A DNA stretch of 64,000 nt from Paragorgia papillata (Eukaryota > Cnidaria > Anthozoa > Scleralcyonacea > Coralliidae), in the NCBI GenBank assembly GCA_035771165.1, contig JAWNZC010000311.1, positions 3,064,001 through 3,128,000 of the forward strand. Direction: 5' to 3'. A model generated the notes under the pieces. The model worked only from the letters and a program-made list of their open reading frames with translations. It was not told the DNA's origin and ran no database searches. The stretch's first letter is position 1. Each line of letters starts with the position of its first letter. The position numbers were made by a program, and so were the translations under genes. Below are positions 55,932-64,000 of this stretch, one piece after another.

Positions 55932-58771
55932 GGGGGTCCACTACTAAAATTTTGACTTTAATTTTGAAATTTTCGAATTTTCAAAAATGGTCGATTTAGA
56001 TACTTTTTAAACCTTCCTTTATAACCTCAGAAAGCTTTTAACTGTCTAAAGAATGCTATATAACCACAAAAAATAGCAAATTCCTGAACGTATGGCTATT
56101 TCTTGCCTTAGCAACGCCCTTAGCAACGGTTGTTTGGTGGTTGAAAAACCCCCCGTAAAAAAGCCATGGCTTTTGTCCAATGAAAACTACTTTGTGTATA
56201 TTACATGACGTAGACCCCTAGCTTTGTTTAAAACAGCCGCTGGAAGTTTCTTTAAACAATCTGAGGGCACTTTTTTTTCGAAATCTTCATGTGTGCCTTC
56301 CAAACTTTGTTGACAGGATTCTCAAACTTTGTAGCTAAAATTTCGTATTCTTGCTTTGCTGTTATCCGCATCATTCTTGATATTATATATTCACGATGCC
56401 AAGAAAAGGTTTAAGGACAAAGAAGAAACGTAAATTTCATGGCAATAGGTTCAGTGATTCAGTGAGAAAGCACGTCTTGGGAGTGAAACTGATTCTGCTG
56501 GGCAATCGACTTCGAGTGAATCGTGTCAAAATAATTCTGCTTCCGCTCGCAAAATTGGCAATGAGAATCCTCAAAATGTATCCCCAGTGAAAGCTGCTGC
56601 TGTAACTGGTTACCGTTTTTGTCGACATGGAAATGCTGAGCGATGTGTTTTTCAGCAAATGGTGTGCAAAGAATGTGGTGATTTCGGCTGGCCTTGTGTT
56701 AGAAGACAACCCACGTGAACGAAAAGGTAGTGCTTCTCATCTTCGAGTACGTTGTGAAGCATGTGGATGGGTTTATACATTCTACACCTCCAAAAAAGTC
56801 CAGCATTCTTTTGATGTCAACAAGAGATTTGTTTATGCTATGAGAAGTATGGGGACAGGACATGCATCAATGAAGCGTTTTTGTGGCTTTATGAACATGC
56901 CACCTCCCCTGCATTACAAAGCCTACAATGCAGTAATGCTGCCCTTACAAAAGCAGCAAAGGCTGTTGCAAACAAAGAACCATGGAGATGCTGCCGCTGA
57001 ATTGCACCATGGTTGACGATAGCAACCAAATTGTAAAGTGTGGTGTCTCTTGCGATGGTACATGGCAAAGACGTGGTCACTCGTCGTTGAACGGTTGTGT
57101 CACAACCTTATCAATAGAAACAGGCAAATGCTTAGGACGTTGAGGTCCTCTCTAAAGTTTGCCATGGATGTAAGAAGGTTGAAAGAGAATCTGATGATGT
57201 TTAAGAAAGCAGATCTTCTACAAAAGCATACTGGAAAGTGTAAAATGAACTATGAGGGATCTGCGCCATCAATGGAAACGGAAGGCATCAAGAGAATTTT
57301 TGGGAGAAGTGAGGGAAACCCATAAACTCCAATACACTGAGTACTTTGGTGATGGCGACAGCAAGGCATACAATGAGGTGGAGAACTGCTATGAAGTGTT
57401 CATGTCGAGAAGAAAGAATGCGTTGGTCATGTTCAGAAGAGAGTTGGAACCGCACTGAGAAACCTAAAGAAACAAAACAAAGGAATTGGAGGAAAAGGAA
57501 AAAACTAACGGATGCTTTAATTGATAACTCCAAAACTATTATGGAATTGCCATTAGAAGTAATCCAGGGGATTTATCTGCCATGAAATCTACAATTCATG
57601 CCAGCTCTGTTCCATTGTGTTTCTTCTAAAAAAAGAAACCTCCACAGCCATTGCCCAGATGGTCCTGAGAGCTGGTGTCGTTACAAAAACAAGACCTGGC
57701 AAACAATACAAACCTATACAAACCAGGACCTGGTCTTCCTGACAACATTATTGCCCTAATTTAAGCCTATTTATGCCAGGCTTAGTAATGATGACCTGCT
57801 GAAGAAGTGTTTAGATGGGAGGAAAACACAGAATCAAAAATGAATCGCTGAATGGAATGATTTGGAACCGGTTGCCGAAAAACCGTTTTCGTTGGAGCTG
57901 ATGTCCTGAATTTTGGAGCATATGATGGAGTGGCTCATTTCAATATTGGCAACAATAGCAGCAGAAAACATTCTTTCTGAGTTAGGCTTAATACCAGGAC
58001 ATTTCTTTAATAAAAGCCTTCGTAAAAGGTGACAAACTGCGAGTTAAGAAGGCGGGAACACCGGAACACTCCTGAAGTAAAGAAAAGGAGAAAAATCCTC
58101 CGCGGCCAGAAAAAGAAGAAGGCAGACAAGAATAAAGAAAAAGAAGGGAACCACTTATGAAGCAGGAGCCTTCTGAAAGTGGTAACTGTTCAATAGTAAC
58201 TCTATACAGCAATTTAATTCTGATTGTTTTGATGATAAAACTAAATATTAAACTTTAAATGCATTTTTCTCAAATTGCCGAAAATCAGCAATTTCCGATA
58301 TTGTATGCAGGATATCTCAAGAACAATTGAAGCTATATCTTGATGATATTTTGAGGATAGACTCAGCATAACTAGTTCTAGGAGTTGAACTAAAAGAATC
58401 GTACTCTGTTGAATAATTTTAGGAGCAGTGTCTACTTTCTCTTAAACTGTCATACTCTTTTCAATTATTTTGTCTGTAAAAACTGTTAAAAAAGCTTCAA
58501 TCCTAAAACTTTTTAGTTCAACTCCTAGACCTTGTTGTTTTTGAATAAATAAAAGTTATTTCATCATTTTATCATTATTGGTTATGTAGAAATCATGTTT
58601 ACAAAATGGCATCAATTTTGTTATTGGGCGTGGCATATCTTGGTAACCATGGCAACAATACTGTGTACTGATATATTTTTTATGTCAGCAAATATAGCCT
58701 AACAACATACTAAAAGATCAGTTTGATAGCATGAAAGTAAAAGGGGAAAAAAAATTTGGTAGTGGACCCCC
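55932..58771 (+). mobile_element. Kolobok-type DNA transposon, 2.84 kb, TTAA duplication
   Basis: Ends GGGGGTCCACTACTAAAATT and reverse complement (GTAGTGGACCCCC), TTAA at 55928-55931 and 58772-58775. The paralogous empty site at about 51640 reads ACCTTTAAAGAACC. It carries a single transposase-like gene on plus. TTAA duplication with G-rich termini and this transposase type point to Kolobok rather than Mutator or piggyBac. Confidence 0.88.
56396..58190 (+). pseudogene. Kolobok/Mutator-like transposase, multiple frameshifts
   Basis: ATG 56396 opens MPRKGLRTKKKRKFHGNRF. Later blocks, spread over all three frames, read LRVRCEACGWVYTFYTSKK, KRFVYAMRSMGTGHASMKR and FCGFMNMPPPLHYKAYN. About 57020 comes VSCDGTWQRRGHSSLNG, the conserved CDGTWQKRGH motif with a catalytic Asp. 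Further blocks follow near 57290 (EYFGDGDSKAYNEV) and near 57830-57990 (a LNGMIWNRLPK-like and FNIGN segment), with a basic Lys-rich end near 58090. This order is that of the transposase annotated as Mutator-like in Hydra and other animals. At least five frame changes are visible, so it is inactive. Confidence 0.8.
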
Positions 58772-59589
58772 TTAAAGAACCTGTTTGATCTGCTGGGAGA
58801 TCCCCTCGAGGAGTTTACCTTGAAATATGAACAGTATAGTTTCGAGTGATGGAAGTGAAAGACCCAGGATTGCCAAGAAATCTTTAGGGAATTTACCAAG
58901 AAATATCAGCTATAGTATCAAGTGACGAAAGGGATCGGAAGGATCCAGGGTACCAAGAAATCTAAAATCGAAACCACGTGATGCGCACAGAACCACTTTA
59001 TAACATATATAACATGTATAACATGTTTGTGCTGAAACCATTTGCACTGCACATTTATCTTGCGCATTCGCACTTGCACATTTGCAGCTTATAAACTATT
59101 CCTTCCTTGGCCGGCCTCAACCAGCCCCTTCCCTCTTCTGAATAAAATACAGCATATATATAAATATACATTCCATTCAAAATTACAGCATATAAAATAC
59201 AGATTTTTGAGGGCACACAATAACAGATTCCATGCAATTTCCAAGATCAAATAACAAATTCACTAACCTGCCGGTACTATTCTTTTGTCCCACTGAATCA
59301 CGAACAAGACCCCAAGACGACGAAAATTAAATACTTTGAAAAGAACGTCGCCTGTTTCTAACTTAAATAGAAATAGATTCCGAAACCTCGTGATGCGCAG
59401 AACCTTTAAAACAAAAAGTCCGCACATACACGTTCTCTGACCAAAATATTTTTTTATCATGACTCACAAAAACTGTGGTAGATCACACTCACAAGTTTAC
59501 TATAAGTCACGTTAAAAATACTTAGCAGTTTTATCAGCAATATCCCGTCTCCGAAATGTTTTAGTGCAAAGCTTTGTCGGAAATATAGA

Positions 59590-60295
59590 ATGTAATGGCT
59601 AACTGCATGGTATATGCCAATACGGCTGTTGAACCGGACACCGTGGGTCTAAAGTATACCCCTGAATCGTCTGTAGGTTTGTGCCATTCACGAAACTTGT
59701 ACAGTTAGATAGAGCGTTAAACACTCTACATATGTGAATTAGAAAAAATCCCTGAATCGTCTGTAGGTTTGTGCCATTCACGAAACTTCCACAGTTAGAT
59801 AGCTAGAGCGTTAAATTCTGTACAAGATATGTGAATTAGAAAACATGGTATAGAATAGTAACGGAGAAAAGGCTATTTGAACTGTCATGAGCGCAAATAT
59901 CAAATTGCATTATTACGCTATTTACTTGGCGTACGGTCAAACGCGGTCACATTTAAAGTAAATCCCTGAATCGTCTGTAGGTTAGTGGCATTTGAGAAAC
60001 TTGCACGGTTAGATAGAGCGTTAAATTCTGTACAACGTATGTGAATTAGAACAAATCGTATAGAATAGCAACGGAGAAAAATCTATTTGAACTGAGATGA
60101 GCGCAAATATCAAATTGCATTATTATGCTATCACTTGGCGTACGGTCAAACGCAATCATTTTAAAGTATCCCTGAATCGTCTGTAGGCTTGTGCCATTAA
60201 CGAAACTCGTACAGTTAGATAGAACGTTAAATTATGTACAAGATATGTGAATTTGAAAAAATCGTATAGAATAGAACCCTGAAAATCGTAGTATT
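59590..60295. repeat. Tandem repeats of a CCTGAATCGTCTGTAGG unit
   Basis: Copies start near 59660, 59752, 59965 and 60169. Each has GTTAGATAGAGCGTTAAATT about 50 bp on, and longer copies add TATAGAATAG and AACTGxxATGAGCGCAAATA. Unit lengths alternate between about 95 and 205 bp. Confidence 0.88.
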
Positions 60296-60299
60296 TTAA

Positions 60300-61430
60300 T
60301 CCAAAACTTTGTCGCTTCGGAGGACTTCGTGATATGGCGAACGAAATATTGTAAACACGATCGGAATAAAAATACTTGTTTCCATCGTTCAAACTGACAG
60401 CTCGTAGGTTGACGCCAAAAAATTCTGAGCTTCGATTATCCCCGATCATGCCCGATTCACTTGTCGCGCATGCGCAGATAGAAAAACACCAGGTTTTGAG
60501 GCAGGCGGTTTTTCTAGCTCCCGCTCTTCCGCCCGCGCGCTCTCCCGCCCGCTTTTTCTCCCTCGCCCCGCTTCTTCACCAAGACCCCAACCCCTTAAAA
60601 TCGCCAGCTACGCAGGCTAATACGGCTAAGGACCGGACTGATGACAACATGTTTTTAGTAATGCCTGTACGTATTTTGCTCGGCATTCAGTCGAATTATG
60701 TTATTTATAACTCGATAAAGTCTTCATATTTATAGCGAAGATGAAAGCTTTCTGACTGACGGGTTTTGACGGTCTTCCACTGTCCCAGTCTGATATAGTT
60801 TGTCGTCCGGTTTCTTGTTTTAACGACGGGAAAATAGACGGACGAACTTGCCGTTTACCGGATTTTAAAACACCTGACAACTGATGAGTTTCTTGTCTGC
60901 TATTAATAACACTTGGAAAAGGTTGATAAAGACACTCTAAGAAGAACTCGGTATGCCTCGCTTCTTTACGATTTCCCCGTGATTTTCAGCGATTCTTTAT
61001 AGAGCTGGCGACTTCATAAAACGAAATGTTTGTAGATTTCCATGACCATGACCATGTGCATTGACAGACTTGTTTATTTAATTACCAAGTGTTCGTGCAC
61101 GTCTTTAATTAATTCAGACTGCTAGAAAGCTACAACAGTAATAATTGCATGTCTAGGAATATTATTATCAGTATTGTAGTTGAGAACTACAAGAAGACTC
61201 TTATCATGAAAACGTCCCGCGCCGCTCAGCAACAAACATAAATAATATACATGGAAAAACCACCGATTGCACCGAAATATTTGTTTACACAAACTTGAGA
61301 TCATGTTCTACTGATATTCCTATTTGGTCAAATAATCCAGCAGGCCTCGATCTTGAGTCGTTCCACAAGAAATTAACAATGCCCAACCGTGCATGCATTA
61401 ACTCTTTCCTGTCCGAATTGGTCTTTAGTA
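60300..61430. other. No gene supported
   Basis: Contains a CT-rich patch at 60510-60600 and an isolated transposon end (AGCTACGCAGGCTA near 60606) resembling the MULE family tip. Confidence 0.45.
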
Positions 61431-61431
61431 T

Positions 61432-62448
61432 TTTATTCTGCCGGTGTCCCAGTAAATTTGTCCCCCTCCAAAATATGTCCCCCCAGGGACACATTTCCTA
61501 GGAAATATGGCACCCTCTTCGGAAATTTGTCCCCCCTCAGTAATGATTCCTTACAGGATAATTGATATACGTGTGTGGACAAAAAATTTTAAAAGTAAAA
61601 TACAGCTAAATATCTATTTAGATAAGAAACTAATTTTTTGCTTTCTAAAGAGCGTGTTGGCTCGAGGTTAATGAAGGGCTCCGCGTGAAACGTCAGTATT
61701 TCGTTGTCGAAATTCTCGGCAGCTCACCATTTTCTTGCTTTGTTATTAATATAATAGTGTAGTTTGCCGTTTTCCAAAAAACGGTATATACGGAAGTATT
61801 TATTATGCATGGTAGTCATGATTCGCAGTAGACGCCTCATTGGCAATTAGCGATTTTTCAATGAGCGATGACTCTCAAAAGCGATCATTGGTCATACTGA
61901 TGTAGTAGCTGGGGGATAGGTGATGCTGCTGTCCGCCTAGGGTGATTTTCGTCGACAAATAGTAAAGCCTGGTTTCATATAGCCGTAAGAGCCGGCGGCA
62001 TGTCTGCGGCAAGGGGCGATGGTCCAATCATAGACAGTGTTGAATTAGCCAGTAATAAAAAGCTGTATGCGATTGGACCATTGCCCCTTGCCGCAGCCAT
62101 GCCGCCGGCTCTTACGGCTATATGGAAACCAGGCTTAACTTTTAGCTAACTAAACACTAATTTGCGGGGTAACACTGGCACAGGTAATTGTTATAAGATA
62201 CGTCAGTTTTAAGATACGTCGTTTTTGTAAATAGATATTTAGCTGTTATAATTTGTCATTCAGAAATATATATTTCTTTACTTTTAAAATGCTTTGTCCA
62301 CATTACACGTATATCAATTATCCTGTAAGGAATCATTCTGAGGGGGGGGGGGGGGGGGGGGGGAGGGATTTCCGAAGGGGAGGCACATTGCCTCTGGGGG
62401 GGGAAACATTTTTTGGGGGGGACATATTTCCTGTGACACCGGCTAACC
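61432..62448. mobile_element. ~1-kb TIR element inside a TTAA MITE
   Basis: Ends GCCGGTGTC and complement GACACCGGC. The TIRs include AATTTGTCCCC, G-runs and CCTTACAGGATAATTGATAT. The left flank is TTAACTCTTTCCTGTCCGAA then TATTTTATTCT and the right flank GCTAACCGGTTCAGGCG, the two halves of a TTAA MITE core. A 170-bp MITE is nested in the middle. Confidence 0.65.
61966..62135. mobile_element. 170-bp PIF/Harbinger-type MITE with TAA duplication
   Basis: Arms of about 65 bp (AGCCTGGTTTCATATAGCCG, GTAAGAGCCGGCGGCATG), TAA at 61963-61965 and 62136-62138. Three-base TWA-type duplications fit PIF/Harbinger. Confidence 0.8.
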
Positions 62449-62599
62449 GGTTCAGGCGATTGATTAGGATGTTACTGTGGTTTTGAAACTCGCATGTACT
62501 AAATGTACAAAGAAGAATTGGTTTAGTTTAGATGTAAACTAATCCTAACGTTGATTAAAATTTTTTTTGTGCCCGAGGAAAGAATTTCGTGACACGAGT

Positions 62600-62800
62600 C
62601 AGCACGGTTTCCTGTCCAAATTGGTATTTAGTATATTATTCTGGCCAAGTATATAAGCGCCCTGGGAAAGCCTTCGGACAGGAACGATTTATAATCTCTC
62701 CAACTCTTTCCTGTCCGAATTGGTCTTTAGTATTTTATTCTGGCTAACGCCAGACGATTTTATTCACCTCTGGGGAAGCCCTCGCACAGGAACGAGTTAT
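62600..62800. repeat. Two tandem copies of the TTTATTCTGG MITE core
   Basis: Phrases TTCCTGTCC, ATTGGT, TTATTCTGGC at about 62608 and 62708, the second with GGCTAACGCCAGACGATTTT. Ends read ACAGGAACGA. Confidence 0.7.
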
Positions 62801-63640
62801 TTTAAATAAAGTAAGAAAATCGCTTTATATTTACATAAATATTATTTTTTCCTGCGATAAGTACATCTCAGTGGTCGCTACCATTAGAAGAAGGACCCAT
62901 AAATGCCGCCATTTTGAAAGTGAAAATGGGGACACATTTTTGGCCAGCACCCGCAGTCCAGTTATATATATAGGTCAGTTGTTCGCAGACCGTAGTTTTC
63001 GTGGAGGAAACCAGGGCAGAAAAATAGGTCCCGTCTGGGTTCGCGGTTCGCAGGCTACATCAACCCGGACAGTCACACCCTTAAAATCCCCCCCCCCCCC
63101 CCACTATTAGTGTCGTTCCGACGCCCCTGCCTCTTCTAAAAGTCAAAAGTCGGTCGTCCAAGCAAGGGAGCACGCCAGACTGACCTGTGTTTCCTCTTGG
63201 CTTTGTTCGGAGTTCCTTCATTTATATCATAGCCACTGGAAAGGGAGAGGGCTTTCAAACTCCGCTCTGAAACAATAGAACTTCCGGTTTGATGTCAAAA
63301 ATTTCACGCCTGAGCGTCACGTGATCTTGAACCGGCATGGTCAGTGTATTCTTTCATATGGCTTACATTAGATTATAACCTTGTTCTTCGTTAAACGGCA
63401 CGATGTCGGTTATGGTGACTTCTAAAAATCCACAAGAAACATGATATTTACAAGTCCAAAGGAGTACCCTTGTATTTCGTTAACAAAATTCGGTAGGAAT
63501 TCGGTTTTTGATGACCTACGAACTTAAGACAGCGACAGTGCTGTATATAGTGTATACTGTAGTCCGTCATTTTGGCTCTTTCTCTATGTATCATGTCCTC
63601 AAATATGGGTGTGTCTATATATCCTTCTAACAATCAGATG
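62801..63640. other. No gene supported
   Basis: Mixed sequence, including a C-run (63087-63102). A small minus frame (63448-63633) has no motif. Confidence 0.4.
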
Positions 63641-63651
63641 CAACAAAGCCT

Positions 63652-64000
63652 ATAGATCCTATAGAACGTATAGATTCTATAGATCGTATAGATCTTATAG
63701 AACGTATAGAACGTATAGATCCTATAGAACGTATAGATCCTATAGAACGTATAGATTCTATAGATCGTATAGATCTTATAGAACGTATAGAACGTATAGA
63801 TCCTATAGAACGTATAGATCCTATAGAACGTATAGATCCTATAGAACGTATAGATCCTCTAGATTATATAGAACGTATAGATCCTATAGAACGTATAGAT
63901 CCTATAGAACGTATAGATCCTATAGATTCTATAGAACGTATAGATCCTATAGAACGTATAGATCCTATAGAACGTATAGATTCTATAGATCCTATGGAAC
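63652..64000. repeat. 18-bp satellite (TATAGATCCTATAGAACG), truncated by window end
   Basis: About 19 copies with variants (AGATTCTATAGATCG, TAGATCTTATAG). CTATAG palindromes recur within each unit. It continues beyond 64000. Confidence 0.93.

Larger units (their letters stand above)
51062..59410 (+). repeat. Tandem ~1.9-kb repeat block, 3 full or partial copies plus remnant
   Basis: Landmarks recur: CACCTGCGGAAATTGCAGAG at 51281, 53220 and 55567; ACCCCAAGACGACGAAAATC at 51548, 53490, 55832 and 59312; TTATGACGATGAGTTTATGA at 52800 and 55139. Spacing is about 1.94 kb then 2.34 kb, the difference being explained by a 433-bp MITE. Each unit holds a short LINE-linker-like peptide (PAEIAECFNDYF). 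No functional gene is present. Confidence 0.92.

Noticed and set aside
55932..58771. piggyBac transposon, suggested by TTAA
   Set aside because: The transposase has the CDGTWQxRGH-type block and CEACGW cysteine pair rather than piggyBac motifs.

Overview
This is an AT-rich animal genomic window with single-exon fragments, splice-acceptor contexts and a very heavy load of transposons, foldback elements and simple repeats. The mix of Polinton genes, Penelope-like elements with GIY-YIG domains, Crypton and Kolobok transposons, a 5S-type SINE and a multi-exon apolipoprotein-L-type gene suggests a cnidarian (coral, anemone or hydrozoan). That is an inference from family content; no species is identified.

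Host-type genes are few. The best supported are: a secreted PI-PLC X-domain protein with a cysteine-rich tail (16.5-17.7 kb, +), whose expected ATG reads GTG here; a small secreted cysteine-rich cationic protein with its own splice acceptor and polyadenylation signal (30.2-30.6 kb, +); and the large 3' exon of an apolipoprotein-L-like gene (35.6-36.6 kb, -).

0-5 kb: two Penelope-like fragments, the second an inverted-arm structure carrying hammerhead-ribozyme-like motifs, followed by a ~240-bp satellite and AT arrays. 5.7-10.6 kb: LINE scraps, a TIR element, and a Mutator-like element (MULE) with a clean 9-bp target duplication. 11.2-14.6 kb: Polinton remnant A (integrase fragment, minor capsid fragment, PX-like basic protein, truncated major capsid protein, small C-terminal-glycine protein, packaging ATPase tail joined to a further protein). 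17.7-30.1 kb: mostly large foldback elements, a tRNA-type SINE, a 5S-type SINE, and a (TGTGAG)n array of about 410 bp. 31.2-33.5 kb: three adjoining pentanucleotide/tetranucleotide arrays that change motif stepwise. 33.5-34.4 kb: BEL/Pao pol end. 40.5-42.7 kb: Polinton remnant B, broken by a LINE and by a TA-flanked MITE. 44.5-45.6 kb: LINE end and a 20-bp minisatellite. 46.6-49.3 kb: Crypton tyrosine-recombinase pseudogene split by a second copy of the same MULE family. 51-59.4 kb: a ~1.9-kb unit in tandem copies, whose differences reveal exact TTAA insertions of a MITE and of a 2.84-kb Kolobok transposon. 59.6-64 kb: short tandem repeats, further TIR elements, and an 18-bp satellite that runs off the window end.

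The window reads as layered transposon insertions around a handful of host exons. Several insertions can be dated relative to each other because paralogous copies give the empty site. No operon-like or clearly novel multi-gene system is evident. The items most worth checking are the hammerhead/Penelope structure, the small secreted peptide gene, the Polinton gene joins with a zinc-binding ORF, and the shared TTAA mobilisation.
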